In this document: positions 52,476 to 62,618 of the stretch, piece after piece
Numbering within the stretch: the first letter of the stretch is position 1
Layout: every line of letters starts with the position of its first letter
Origin: Bacillus cereus group sp. RP43
GTDB taxonomy: Bacteria; Bacillota; Bacilli; Bacillales; Bacillaceae_G
Direction: 5' to 3'
DNA length: 64,000 nt
NCBI RefSeq assembly: GCF_040459645.1
Contig: NZ_JARVHQ010000001.1
Coordinates: 2,356,001 to 2,420,000, forward strand
Translations under genes and position numbers: made by a program
The notes under the pieces: generated by a model
What the model was told of the DNA's origin: nothing
Databases searched by the model: none
Seen by the model: only the letters and a program-made list of their open reading frames with translations

Positions 52476-53261
52476 ATGAGTAAAGAAGAACTTGTGAAAC
52501 AACAATTTGGTAGTAATGCAGAGAAGTATGTGAAAAGTAAAATTCATGCAAAAGGACCAGATTTACAATATGTAGTTCAGCAAGTTGAAACTCGTCATAA
52601 TACTCGTCTTCTAGATATTGCTACTGGTGGTGGACATGTTGTAAATTTGTTAGCCCCAATGTTTAAAGAGGTAGTCGCTCTTGATTTAACAGAAAAAATG
52701 TTAGAAAAAGCAAAAGGTTTTATAGAAGGGAACGGGCATGAAAATGTATCATTTGTAGCAGGAAATGCAGAAAATTTACCATTTGCTGATGAATCCTTTG
52801 ATACAATTACATGCCGAATTGCAGCACATCACTTTGTTGATCCCTTGCAATTTATTTTTGAAGTAAATCGAGCGTTAGAAGATAATGGATTATTTATATT
52901 AATTGATAACGTTTCACCAGAAAATACTGAATTTGATACATTTTATAACTTTATAGAAAAGAAGAGAGATCCAAGCCATGAACGAGCTTTGAAAAAAACA
53001 GAATGGATTACTTTATTAGAGAAACATGGTTTGCAAATGCAGTCATGTCATACTTTTGACAAGAAGTTCGATTTTGATTGGTGGTGTGATATGATGGATG
53101 TACCTTTGCAAAAACGTGTAAAGTTAACAGAGTGTATGATGAAAGCATCAAATGAAATGCAGGAATTTTTCAAAATTCAATTTGAAAATAATAAAATAGA
53201 ATCGTTCTATACTGAAATGGCACTGTTCGTATGTAACAAAAGTTCAACATTAAAAAGATAA
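52476..53261 (+). CDS. Class I SAM-dependent methyltransferase (UbiE-like)
   Basis: This 261-residue protein has the methyltransferase nucleotide loop LLDIATGGGHVVNLLA (about 42-57), the acidic end of strand 2 VALDLT (about 66-71), GNAENLPFADESFDTITCRIAAHHF (about 93-117) and a HFVDPLQFIFEVNRALEDNG helix. The MT domain is of the Methyltransf_11/UbiE kind; the substrate is unknown. ATG 52476 is preferred because GAAAGAAG lies 9 bases upstream. Confidence 0.87.
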   Translation: MSKEELVKQQFGSNAEKYVKSKIHAKGPDLQYVVQQVETRHNTRLLDIATGGGHVVNLLAPMFKEVVALDLTEKMLEKAKGFIEGNGHENVSFVAGNAENLPFADESFDTITCRIAAHHFVDPLQFIFEVNRALEDNGLFILIDNVSPENTEFDTFYNFIEKKRDPSHERALKKTEWITLLEKHGLQMQSCHTFDKKFDFDWWCDMMDVPLQKRVKLTECMMKASNEMQEFFKIQFENNKIESFYTEMALFVCNKSSTLKR

Positions 53262-53330
53262 ATTTCTTGCAGTCTTTCTGATGTACGATATACTTAGTAC
53301 AGAGAAAATGAGAATTGAGGAATAGCAATA

Positions 53331-53519
53331 ATGATTCGTGTACGTATTGAGGGAACTGAGGAAGAGATGCTTGAATTTTTAGAGGAAATGCCTGACATTC
53401 CTGGGTTTGAAAAAACACATATGAGAGAACCGAGAAAAGGGAATAATCCGAAATATGATTCAAGCAAAAATGTATTAGCGTATTTATCGTATAAGAAGAT
53501 TGAAGTCGCCAATAAATAG
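53331..53519 (+). CDS. DUF3970-like small protein
   Basis: This 62-residue protein opens with IRVRIEGTEEEMLEFLEEM, matching DUF3970-type Bacillus proteins that begin with VRVRIEGTEEE and have a C-terminal YLSYKK-like strand. It probably forms a small ferredoxin-like fold; function unknown. The upstream GAATTGAGGAAT gives a weak RBS. A terminator overlaps the stop. Confidence 0.68.
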   Translation: MIRVRIEGTEEEMLEFLEEMPDIPGFEKTHMREPRKGNNPKYDSSKNVLAYLSYKKIEVANK

Positions 53520-53530
53520 GCGGCTTTTTT
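53503..53530 (+). terminator. Terminator after the DUF3970-like gene
   Basis: AAGTCGCC pairs with GGCGGCTT, then TTTT. Confidence 0.8.
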
Positions 53531-53596
53531 AATTATCTCCGTTTCACCGCCTTGTCTTTTTCGCATAATAATAATAGTAGATTATGCTGGAGAGGG

Positions 53597-54562
53597 GTGA
53601 GGAAAGTTAATCAAAAAATAATCTTTTTCGGAGATTTTGGTATTGATGATGCAGTAACGTTAATTTATGCGAATAAAACATGCAAGTTAGATATTATAGG
53701 TATCGTTGCAGAGTATGGAAATGTATCAAGAGAAATTGTAACGGAAAATGTTTATTTTTTAGAAAGATACTATGCTACAAAAGTGAAAATTATTGAAGGT
53801 GCCAGTAGACCGATGACAGCTGAAGAACCTTTATTTTCCCCTGAAATTCATGGGGATCACGGTTTAGGTCCAATTATTCCACCGAAAATGAGAATTTGTG
53901 AAAGAGAAAATTTTTGTGAATTGATTAAATTAATTGAGCCTTGTCCAGAAGATATTATTATAGTGGCGACGGGACGATTAACAACACTTGCAACATTATT
54001 TTTATTGTACCCCAATTTAATGAATTGAGTATGTTCTTATTATATAATGGGCGGTGCTTTTCTATTTCCAGGTAATGTTACACCAGTATCTGAAGCCAAT
54101 TTTTACGGCGATCCAATTGCGGCAAATATCGTAATGAGATATGCGAAGAACGCTACTATATATCCGTTAAATGTAACGCAAGAAGCATTTATTACCCCTG
54201 AAATGGTCGATATTATTGATAAAGAGGGAACAGGACAGGCGAAACTTATTAAGCCAATGATCGATTTTTATTACGAGAACTTTTACAAAAAAGAATATCC
54301 AGGTATTGCTGGGAGTCCGATTCACGATTTACTTCCGTTCATTTCATTTATTAATGATGACATTTTTGAATATAAAAAATCAGCAGTTTGGATAAGTACG
54401 ACAAATGATGTAACGAGAGGTCAAAGTGTTGCAGATTTTAGAAGAATAGCTGAGCCAACGACGTTTGATAATCGTCCTATACAAAGAATTGCGGTTGAAT
54501 TTAATTATCAAGCGTTTAAAGATGAATTTATGAGAACAATATTGAAGCCAGATGGTCCTTAA
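53597..54562 (+). pseudogene. Nucleoside hydrolase gene with one in-frame TGA
   Basis: Two consecutive open frames lie in the same phase, separated only by TGA 54026-54028, so a single base change restores a 321-codon gene. The first part has FFGDFGIDDAVTLIYA (metal-binding loop; the usual first motif is DxDxGxDD) and YGNVSREIVTENVYFL. The second part has MGGAFLFPGNVTPVSEANFYGDP and SPIHDLLPF, as in inosine-uridine hydrolases. The start is unclear: GTG 53597 has GAGGGG next to it. Adding Glu (GAA/GAG) at the stop gives a natural sequence (LMNxVCSYYIMGGAF). I infer a recent nonsense mutation. Confidence 0.75.
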
Positions 54563-54685
54563 TATGTTGAGCAGATTTGAATGATTTTCATAAGACGAAT
54601 AACTTATGAAAAATGTAACATAACTAATGGTAAGCAATTGTTTCTGATTATAATTTTATTGTTCAAAAATAAAGGAGGTAAATAT

Positions 54686-54928
54686 ATGATTTGGTATTTA
54701 ATCGTCGGTGGTATATTGGGATGGTTTGCAAGTTTGATTACTGGAAAGGATGTACCGGGCGGTGTAATTGGTAATATTATTGCGGGTATTATCGGTTCTT
54801 GGCTTGGTACGTTATTACTTGGTAAATTCGGTCCTGTTATAGGGGGATTTGCAATTATTCCAGCTTTAATAGGTGCGATTATTTTAATCTTCATCGTGAG
54901 TTTTCTATTACGAGCAATACGGAAATGA
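54686..54928 (+). CDS. GlsB/YeaQ/YmgE-family stress membrane protein
   Basis: This 80-residue protein has three hydrophobic stretches rich in Gly (ILGWFASLITGKDVPGGVIGNIIAGIIGSWLG, then GGFAIIPALIGAIILIFIVSFL). It matches the transglycosylase-associated/GlsB family, small membrane proteins linked to stress response. ATG 54686 is preferred, with AAAGGAGG 8 bases upstream; the frame from 54581 is longer only by chance. Confidence 0.88.
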   Translation: MIWYLIVGGILGWFASLITGKDVPGGVIGNIIAGIIGSWLGTLLLGKFGPVIGGFAIIPALIGAIILIFIVSFLLRAIRK

Positions 54929-54935
54929 ATTTAGT

Positions 54936-54967
54936 TGGACTGTTTACATTTGTAAGCAGTCCATTTT
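54936..54967 (+). terminator. Terminator after the GlsB-type gene
   Basis: TGGACTG pairs with CAGTCCA, extended by TTTAC/GTAAG, then TTTTAT. Confidence 0.72.
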
Positions 54968-55007
54968 ATATGTTATGCTACTATTATACAATCAGGAGGT
55001 GTCAGCA

Positions 55008-55403
55008 TTGAAATCATTTACAGTAAATTTTCATCAAGAGGATAATGCAAAGGCAACAACAGTACATAAATTAAGTGAAGAGGACTTCGATAAAGCAACA
55101 GAAAAAGGTACTCGTCATCTATTTGATTTAGATACAAACGTTGGTTTCTTCGTATTCTTTGATGCTGAAGATGCAGAAGGAAACGAGCAATACTTAATGT
55201 TACAATATGAAGGAGATCATGAAGAGCCAAGTGCTTGCTACGGATTTGATTTGAAATTGTTCTATCAATTTTTAGCACTATACTTAAATGATCTTGAATT
55301 CCAAGGTGAGACAAATGAAGAAGAGGAAGAAAATGGTCCAATTCATCATTTAGCACACCTACTTTACCATATCGTTGAAGACGGTAAATCTATCGAAGTG
55401 TAA
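55008..55403 (+). CDS. Acidic cytosolic protein of unknown function
   Basis: This 131-residue protein starts at TTG 55008, supported by AGGAGGTG. It is acidic, with FDLDTNVGFFVFFDAEDAEGNEQYLMLQYEGDHEE in the centre and an EEEEEN stretch before the end. I do not recognise a family with certainty; similar proteins in Bacillus are annotated only as cytosolic proteins. It has its own terminator. Confidence 0.65.
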   Translation: MKSFTVNFHQEDNAKATTVHKLSEEDFDKATEKGTRHLFDLDTNVGFFVFFDAEDAEGNEQYLMLQYEGDHEEPSACYGFDLKLFYQFLALYLNDLEFQGETNEEEEENGPIHHLAHLLYHIVEDGKSIEV

Positions 55404-55416
55404 AAATACATATTTG

Positions 55417-55446
55417 AAGCTGTCCTTAAATAGGACAGCTTTTTTA
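55417..55446 (+). terminator. Terminator after the acidic protein gene
   Basis: AAGCTGTCCT pairs with AGGACAGCTT, then TTTTTAATT. Confidence 0.88.
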
Positions 55447-55554
55447 ATTATATGAATAGGCAATCTTAGTAGGTGTAGTTTTATATTTCTTCCATGTTTC
55501 ACCCGCAACATTTCTGTTATAATTGGCGTAACTAAATTCATGGAGGCTATTTCT

Positions 55555-55701
55555 ATGCTCGTAGATGTAAAACATTTTATAAAAGCAGCAGGATTAACTG
55601 TTATCACATCGTTAAGTGGAGACAATACATTGGCTCACAATTTTGAAACTGTAAAAAGCACTTTCACTACATACATAAAGAAGTTAAGATTAACCTTTTA
55701 A
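55555..55701 (+). CDS. Small 48-residue protein
   Basis: ATG 55555 opens a 48-codon frame (MLVDVKHFIKAAGLTVITSL...TTYIKKLRLTF) with GGAGG 8 bases upstream and a -10-like TATAAT at 55519-55524. The first half is mildly hydrophobic and the C-terminal part is basic. I recognise no family. The RBS and codon use argue that it is real. Confidence 0.5.
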   Translation: MLVDVKHFIKAAGLTVITSLSGDNTLAHNFETVKSTFTTYIKKLRLTF

Positions 55702-55747
55702 TTTTATTTTTATAATTTAAATAGACACATTACTTAGGGGAGATAAT

Positions 55748-56245
55748 TTGTTTACAATAGAAAATTACACAAATTCTTTAAAAAAAGGCCTCGAAGAAAA
55801 ATCGGATGATTTGATTCGAAAGATAAAAGAGACACTTCAGTTTAATTATTATGAAGGAATAGATATATTAGATTTCACAGCTTTTGTTCAGTCATTTGAA
55901 ATGTCCGTTGTCATGTTTTCGATGGATAGAGGAGCAAATGAAGTTTTTTATGAAGGAAAGGATAGCAGTGTCTTTTCTGGTAGTCACGATTTGATAGATG
56001 ATGTGGAATATTATAAATTCCATGATGACGAATCAGACGGATTTTGGGAGTTTTATGAAGAAAACGATGAAGCATTATCTGAAATTGAAACGAAAGCTAT
56101 AGTGGAATGGTTTGCTATGTGTTGGAATAAAGCAGGTGGTACCACTGCTAAATTACCGTCTTATTTTACTTTTCATGATTATGATGAATGCTTCGATTTA
56201 CATAACAATAAATGGATTTCTGATGGAGACAAATGGTTTGATTAA
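55748..56245 (+). CDS. Uncharacterised acidic protein
   Basis: This 165-residue protein starts at TTG 55748 with TAGGGGAG upstream. It is strongly acidic (DDEYYKFHDDESDGFWEFYEEND-like stretch around 90-110) with a conserved-looking DYDECFDLHNNKWIS near the end. The size, the acidity and the aromatic residues recall polymorphic-toxin immunity proteins, but I cannot place it in a named family. It is single, followed by a hairpin. Confidence 0.6.
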   Translation: MFTIENYTNSLKKGLEEKSDDLIRKIKETLQFNYYEGIDILDFTAFVQSFEMSVVMFSMDRGANEVFYEGKDSSVFSGSHDLIDDVEYYKFHDDESDGFWEFYEENDEALSEIETKAIVEWFAMCWNKAGGTTAKLPSYFTFHDYDECFDLHNNKWISDGDKWFD

Positions 56246-56356
56246 ACTCAAAAACAAAAGGGAAAGATTTATCTTTCTGTTAACAAGTAAAACAGTCTTT
56301 TACTGAGCAAAGGGTTCTGTAACAGGTTAAATCTACAGAAGTTATTGATTGAAAAT

Positions 56357-56390
56357 AAAAAGCATGACAATTTTATGTCATGCTTTTTAT
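56357..56390. terminator. Terminator after the acidic protein
   Basis: AAAAAGCATGACA pairs with TGTCATGCTTTTT, a perfect 13-base stem. Confidence 0.85.
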
Positions 56391-56622
56391 TTATATACGT
56401 CAAATTTAAATACTATAAGTGTACGTGATTTATAAATAGTTTGGTGTGATTTAACACATATAACTTTCTTTTGTCATATCCAGCTCCATATATAACTTTA
56501 CATGTGCCATAGTAGAAAATACCTTACTTTATTTATATAAGAAAGATTTCTTAACCTCATTTTATTATTAAGGATAGCTAGATTATGTTTGCGAATGATA
56601 TCATATCGGACGATCAAGTGGC
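56391..56622. other. Intergenic region at the edge of the spore-coat cluster
   Basis: No gene is visible. The sequence is AT-rich and contains the downstream end of the minus-strand CotS gene. Confidence 0.45.
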
Positions 56623-57777
<1,155 letters not shown>

Positions 57778-57884
57778 TTAATTGTAAAGAATAGAAAAAA
57801 CAATGAATAATTCACAAAGATAAAACTTATTCCGTAACATATACTGAAAAGAATTATATTTTTATGAAATAGGGAGGGTAAAGA

Positions 57885-59021
57885 ATGAAAATTGCAATAA
57901 TTGCTACTGAAAAGCTACCTGTACCTGCCGTGAGAGGGGGGGCTATTCAAATTTATATAGATTCCGTCGCCACCATTATTGCCTCTAAAGGAAATGATGT
58001 AACAGTTATCTCCATTACGGATCCAAATTTAAAAACGGAAGAAAAAAATGGTGGTGTAAGATATATACGTTTTGCAGAAGAGGGATATCTTCATGATATT
58101 CTTGAACATTTGAGAAATGAACAATATGATGTGATTCATTTATGTAATCGTCCTAATTGGATTACGTTATTAAGTGAAGTGGCAACAAAGACAAAATTTG
58201 TATTAAGTGTGCATAATGAAATGTTCGCGTATGAAAAGATGAGTGATCAAGAAGGAGAAGCATGTATTAAAGCCGTTTCGAAAATTATAACAGTGAGTGA
58301 TTATATAGGAGAAACGATTACCTCGCGCTTTAAGACAGCACAGTCTAAAACAAAAACAGTATATTCAGGTGTAGATTTAAATGAATATTATCCGGATTGG
58401 ACTATAAATGGAAAAGAAGTTAAACGTTATGTAAAGAAAGAGTTGAATTTGCAAAATAAAAAGGTGGTTTTGTTTGTTGGGCGCCTGAGTAAAGTGAAGG
58501 GACCTCATATTTTGCTACAAGCTCTCCCTAAAATTATTGAAAAAAACCCAGATATTGTAATGGTTTTTATTGGATCAAAATGGTTTGGTGATAACAATGT
58601 AAACAACTATGTTAAACATTTATATACATTGGGAGCAATGTTTCAAAATAATGTAATCTTTATTAAATTTGTTAAGCCTAAGGATATTCCAACACTGTAC
58701 ACTATGTCAGATATTTTCGTTTGTTCTTCTCAGTGGCAAGAACCTCTTGCCAGGGTACATTATGAAGCAATGGCGGCAGGATTACCAATTATCACTAGTA
58801 ATCGGGGTGGTAATCCTGAAGTAATTGAAGAAGGAAAGAATGGTTATATTGTCAATGATTTCGAGAATCCTGATGCATACGCAGAGAAAATTATTAGTCT
58901 ATTAAATAATGAATCTAAGAGAGAACAAATGGGGAAATATGGACGTTTGAAAGTTGAAAAGGATTTTGGTTGGAATCGCGTTGCCATGAATTTAATTGGA
59001 GTATATAAGGAAGTGCTATAG
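57885..59021 (+). CDS. cotSA: CotSA-type glycosyltransferase (GT4)
   Basis: This 378-residue GT4 protein has a GT-B fold: an N-terminal GGAIQIYIDS loop (about 18-27), VVLFVGRLSKVKGPHILLQAL (about 188-208), and the acceptor and phosphate-binding C-terminal domain EPLARVHYEAMAAGLPIITS with the E-x7-E pair. It matches the CotSA spore-coat glycosyltransferase, which pairs with CotS in B. subtilis. RBS AGGGAGG. The CotS-like gene 59046 follows by 24 bases. Confidence 0.87.
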   Translation: MKIAIIATEKLPVPAVRGGAIQIYIDSVATIIASKGNDVTVISITDPNLKTEEKNGGVRYIRFAEEGYLHDILEHLRNEQYDVIHLCNRPNWITLLSEVATKTKFVLSVHNEMFAYEKMSDQEGEACIKAVSKIITVSDYIGETITSRFKTAQSKTKTVYSGVDLNEYYPDWTINGKEVKRYVKKELNLQNKKVVLFVGRLSKVKGPHILLQALPKIIEKNPDIVMVFIGSKWFGDNNVNNYVKHLYTLGAMFQNNVIFIKFVKPKDIPTLYTMSDIFVCSSQWQEPLARVHYEAMAAGLPIITSNRGGNPEVIEEGKNGYIVNDFENPDAYAEKIISLLNNESKREQMGKYGRLKVEKDFGWNRVAMNLIGVYKEVL

Positions 59022-59045
59022 AATTCAAGAGGAGGATGAAGAGAA

Positions 59046-60110
59046 TTGGAAGAAATAGCTGGATTAGAGAAAGAACATTTAAATAGAATCCTTAGTTTTT
59101 ATCCATTTGAGGTAAATAATATTATTCTGCAATCAAGTAGAAGTGGGAGAACTGTTTGGGAAGTGGAGACAAATGAAGGGTTAAAAATATTAAAACAAGC
59201 ACATATGAAACCGAAAAGAATGTTATTTATTGCTGGAGCACATTTACATCTTTTTCAAAAAGGATTGCCAATCACAAAAATGCATAAAACAAATAGAGGA
59301 GGGGTTTGTATTGGAGCTGATGAGTATGCATATGTATTATATGATAAACATCAAGGAAAAGAAGTAATTTATTATAATAAAGAACAAATGGAAAAAGTGC
59401 TTATATATGCAGGTAAGTTTCATCAAGCATCAGAAGGATATATCCCACATCAAGAAAGTAAAATGAGAAGTCGATTAGGAAAATGGCATAAGTTATATAG
59501 GTGGAAATTACAAGAATTAGAAGGAAACAAAAAAATTGCACAATCTTATCCTAATGATGTGTTTTCAACAATGTTTTTAGAATATGTTGATAAAATGATA
59601 GCTCGTGCCAAAAGGGCATTACAAGAAATTGATGAACCATTTTATAACGAATGGACAAAACAAGTAATTGCATCTAAAGGTTTTTGTCAACAAGATTTTA
59701 CATTGGCAAGATTTGAGGAAATAGATGATTCTATTTTTATGAAGGAGTTACATTCTATTACAAATGATTTACCAGTAAGAGATTTACGTATTATTTTAAA
59801 TAAAGTAATGAAAAAAATGTCAGTTTGGGATATTAATTTAGTGATTCATATGCTGAGTGCTTACGATTCAGAAAATCCATTATCAGAAAAACAATATCGC
59901 ATACTTTGGACGGATTTAACGTTTCCTCATTTATTATGTTCGATTGCACATAAATATTATTTAGGGCAAAAGCGTTCGTGGTCTGATGAAAAATATATTT
60001 GGGCATTACAAAATATAATTGCACTTGAAGATTCTAAAGAGGAATTTTTATCTCGATTTTCAGATATTTATGACGAAATCAAGAATAAAAGTGGAGGAGG
60101 AAGAAAATGA
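59046..60110 (+). CDS. CotS-like protein, apparent pseudokinase
   Basis: This 354-residue protein has the same domain plan as the CotS gene at 56623 (both contain a [18 protein letters not shown] block and AQ-type helices). Its catalytic elements are degraded: the H-x-D position reads CQQDF (His replaced by Gln) and the metal Asp site reads FMKELHS in place of VIDLDT. It starts at TTG 59046 with GAGGAGG upstream. It follows the glycosyltransferase and overlaps the next gene by ATGA. I infer a structural spore-coat protein that no longer phosphorylates. Confidence 0.78.
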   Translation: MEEIAGLEKEHLNRILSFYPFEVNNIILQSSRSGRTVWEVETNEGLKILKQAHMKPKRMLFIAGAHLHLFQKGLPITKMHKTNRGGVCIGADEYAYVLYDKHQGKEVIYYNKEQMEKVLIYAGKFHQASEGYIPHQESKMRSRLGKWHKLYRWKLQELEGNKKIAQSYPNDVFSTMFLEYVDKMIARAKRALQEIDEPFYNEWTKQVIASKGFCQQDFTLARFEEIDDSIFMKELHSITNDLPVRDLRIILNKVMKKMSVWDINLVIHMLSAYDSENPLSEKQYRILWTDLTFPHLLCSIAHKYYLGQKRSWSDEKYIWALQNIIALEDSKEEFLSRFSDIYDEIKNKSGGGRK

Positions 60111-60544
60111 AATTAGAACCGGAAGAAATAGTCATACCTATTTTAGATTTAGAAAAATTTATGTTTTCTCCACCAGGGCCAATGGGATGGGAAATGTCAG
60201 AATATGAGCAAACATTAGAGAAGCAAAAAGATATTGTACTTGATGAATCATCTATATTAGAGAATTTAGCGATTATTAATGACATAGAATTAGTGGAGTT
60301 ACCAACAGTTGGATTACTAGAGTTAGAAACAATAAGCAGTAAAACAAACACAATAGTTAAGGACATTGTAGATGAAATAAATGATGAAGATATTCAAATC
60401 GTTGAAGAGGAAGCCGTACAATCGGATTTCAGTACTACTGAACCAGAAAAACCAAAAATAAAAATACAAATTATTACACCTAACGAGCCATTAAAAAGAC
60501 CATGGATAGCTGAAGTTTTAAAACATTTCAAGGGAAAAGAATAA
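60107..60544 (+). CDS. Hypothetical protein in the spore-coat operon
   Basis: This 145-residue protein overlaps the previous gene (ATGA), so it is translationally coupled. It is acidic, with a Pro-rich segment (FMFSPPGPMGW) near residue 18, a central low-complexity EDIQIVEEEAVQ stretch, and a basic C-terminus (RPWIAEVLKHFKGKE). No family is recognised. By position it belongs to the CotS/CotSA operon and may be a coat component. Confidence 0.6.
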   Translation: MKLEPEEIVIPILDLEKFMFSPPGPMGWEMSEYEQTLEKQKDIVLDESSILENLAIINDIELVELPTVGLLELETISSKTNTIVKDIVDEINDEDIQIVEEEAVQSDFSTTEPEKPKIKIQIITPNEPLKRPWIAEVLKHFKGKE

Positions 60545-60626
60545 TGAAAAGTCCGCAATTACAACAATCATTTTTTACTTTCTAGCATATTTTAAATATA
60601 AGTCAAATAAGGAAGGAGTTATGTAA

Positions 60627-61193
60627 ATGGCTGATGTAAAAAGAGCAAAAATAAAAATAGATTTTGAGAATGGCTTTAGTATTAATTCTGATCAAGATAT
60701 ACAAGAGGTATTAAAACTTTTGGCTGAAGTTATTCAATCTGGTGGACATACTGGTGTAGAAGTAGAAGTTCAATATATTGATGAAACAGAAATAACCTTT
60801 ACTGACGAAGAAGAAGAGGACGAAGAGGACGAAGAAGAAGAGGACGAAGAAGACGAAGAAGAAGAAGAAGAAGAAGAAGAAGAAGAAGAAGAAGAAGAAG
60901 AAGACGAAGACGAAGACGAAGACGAAGAAGACGAAGAAGACGAAGAAGACGAAGAAGACGAAGAAGACGAAGAAGAGGACGAAGAAGACGAAGAAGACGA
61001 AGAAGAGGACGAAGACGAAGAAGACGAAGAAGACGAAGAAGACGAAGACGAAGAAGACGAAGAAGACGAAGAAGACGAAGACGAAGAAGAGGACGAAGAA
61101 GACGAAGAAGACGAAGACGAAGAAGAGGACGAAGAAGAGGACGAAGACGAAGAAGACGAAGAAGACGAAGAAGACGAAGAAGACGATGCATAA
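60627..61193 (+). CDS. Protein with a long poly-Asp/Glu tail
   Basis: This 188-residue protein has a normal N-terminal domain of about 60 residues (KRAKIKIDFENGFSINSDQ, with a predicted helix LKLLAEVIQSGG and strands). Almost every residue after that is Asp or Glu until the final Ala. The tail uses only GAA, GAG and GAC codons in a 9-base-like rhythm until the final GAT, so it is a microsatellite in protein form that could change length by slippage. GGAAGGAG precedes the ATG. It lies downstream of the CotS operon. A polyanionic spore-surface or metal-binding role is possible, not proven. Confidence 0.75.
   Translation: MADVKRAKIKIDFENGFSINSDQDIQEVLKLLAEVIQSGGHTGVEVEVQYIDETEITFTDEEEEDEEDEEEEDEEDEEEEEEEEEEEEEEEEDEDEDEDEEDEEDEEDEEDEEDEEEDEEDEEDEEEDEDEEDEEDEEDEDEEDEEDEEDEDEEEDEEDEEDEDEEEDEEEDEDEEDEEDEEDEEDDA
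60809..61189 (+). repeat. GAAGAC/GAAGAG low-complexity tract
   Basis: About 380 bases are built only from GAA, GAC and GAG codons (purine-rich strand). The reverse strand and other frames stay open for the same reason, but the poly-Ser or poly-Leu products there are artefacts. Confidence 0.95.
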
Positions 61194-61231
61194 GACAAAT
61201 CCCCCCTAATATAAAGGGGGGATTTGTCTTA
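61191..61231. terminator. Strong bidirectional terminator after the poly-Asp/Glu gene
   Basis: AAGACAAATCCCCCC pairs perfectly with GGGGGGATTTGTCTT. Confidence 0.85.
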
Positions 61232-61342
61232 TACGCTTGTTCATTTTATGAAATTAAAATACTAAATGAGAGGTTGAAGTTAAGGACGAATTTATTTGCT
61301 GTGGTTCTGTAAAGGATAAATGTATTTGTCAGTAAGTTTAAC

Positions 61343-61428
61343 TTTCACGCATTAACTGCCCGTAAAAGCCCGAGTGGTGCAACTAATAACCAGTGGGGGG
61401 AAAAACACTGATTAAAGTTTCATCTTAT
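61343..61428 (+). repeat. bcr1-like element C, internally deleted
   Basis: TTTCACGCATTAAC, TGCCCGTAAAAGCCCGAG, TGGTGCAACTAATAACCAG and CACTGATTAAAGTTTCATC correspond to the ends of the full copies at 39642 and 48017, with the centre missing (about 65 bases shorter). Its right end touches the stop codon of the glycosyltransferase gene. Confidence 0.7.
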
Positions 61429-62615
61429 ATAATTTGAATTTTAAGTGGCCGCATTAGATTTTTTACAGGTTGATTTGTTGGTATTATAACTTGCTTATAT
61501 ACTTGTTTTAACTTATTAGCTGTATGCATAAATGTAAAGTTTTTTTCAACAATCTGCCTGCCATTTTGAGCCATCAATTTTGCGAATTCTGGTTGAGATA
61601 GCAAACCTTGGATAAGCCTAGAAAACTCTTTCGGGTTATTATATTGTTCAATTAAGCAGCCGTTATGTTCATCTGTTATAACTTCTGCATTTCCACCACG
61701 GTTTGTTGTAATGATAGGGGTTCCAGCAGCCATTGCTTCATAATGAACACGTGCTAATGGCTCATGCCATTGCGAGCTGCAAACAAATATGTCTCCCATT
61801 AAAAATATATTATGAATTTGATCCGCCGGAATAAATTTAGTGAAAATCACGTGTTCTTTAATAGGTTTAGCGAGTTTATGCAATTTTTTAATATATTTAT
61901 TTATTCTGTTATCACTAAACCATTTACCTCCAACTATAACGAGTACCGCATCTTTATGGATTTTAATAATCTCTTTCATAGCATGGATGAGTATATCTGG
62001 TCCTTTGTTTTTGGTCAATCTACCGACAAATAGAATCACCTTTTTATCTTGGATAGCGTATTTCGTCCGAAATTCATTTCTAATTTCTTGTCCTTTGCGT
62101 GTCCAAATTGGAGGAGATGTTTTTATGTTTACACCAGAGTAGACAATCGAAATTTTATGTTCAGCATGTGGAAATCGTTCAATTACTGTTTCTCTAATAT
62201 AGTTACTAACAGTAACGATAGCTGTAACCATTTCAATAATTAGGTTGCCTTCAGGGATGGATATTTTGTGTTCAGCAAACATATCGTTATGAAGGCCTAA
62301 TACAAATTTACTGTCTGGAGAGGCTTGTTTATATAGGGGGATATTTTTGGGACGATTAAAAACGTGTATAATATCAAAGGTATTGGATTGCAGTGCTTTT
62401 ATAACATTCTGCTCATATTCTATTTGATGGAAATACATGTAATGAATATTGTCTTGTGTTGATTGTTTTGGAAGACTTGGGTCCGAGATGGAAAAAATAG
62501 TGAGTTCGAATTCTTGACATATATAGGGGGATACTCCATCAATCATCATTTGAATTGCACCACCTTTAATTGCTGGAGAAGGTAATTTTTCAGTACATAC
62601 ATATGCGATTTTCAT
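61425..62615 (-). CDS. GT4 glycosyltransferase, paralogue of CotSA
   Basis: This 396-residue protein is a close paralogue of the CotSA-type gene at 57885: VILFVGRLTKNKGPDILIHA and EPLARVHYEAMAAGTPIITT are nearly the same. It lies on the opposite strand and converges on the poly-Asp/Glu gene. The stop is at the right edge of a bcr1-like repeat. The next gene ends three bases upstream of its start codon, so it is the last gene of a dehydrogenase-epimerase-transferase operon. Confidence 0.85.
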   Translation of the reverse strand: MKIAYVCTEKLPSPAIKGGAIQMMIDGVSPYICQEFELTIFSISDPSLPKQSTQDNIHYMYFHQIEYEQNVIKALQSNTFDIIHVFNRPKNIPLYKQASPDSKFVLGLHNDMFAEHKISIPEGNLIIEMVTAIVTVSNYIRETVIERFPHAEHKISIVYSGVNIKTSPPIWTRKGQEIRNEFRTKYAIQDKKVILFVGRLTKNKGPDILIHAMKEIIKIHKDAVLVIVGGKWFSDNRINKYIKKLHKLAKPIKEHVIFTKFIPADQIHNIFLMGDIFVCSSQWHEPLARVHYEAMAAGTPIITTNRGGNAEVITDEHNGCLIEQYNNPKEFSRLIQGLLSQPEFAKLMAQNGRQIVEKNFTFMHTANKLKQVYKQVIIPTNQPVKNLMRPLKIQII

Positions 62616-62618
62616 AAA

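Noticed and set aside
54026..54028. TGA in the nucleoside hydrolase as a selenocysteine codon
   Set aside because: No SECIS-like hairpin directly after it, and the family has no Cys or Sec at this position.
60770..61198. Poly-Ser and poly-Leu/Arg frames opposite the Asp/Glu tract
   Set aside because: They exist only because the repeated trinucleotide lacks stop codons in any frame; no RBS or domain supports them.
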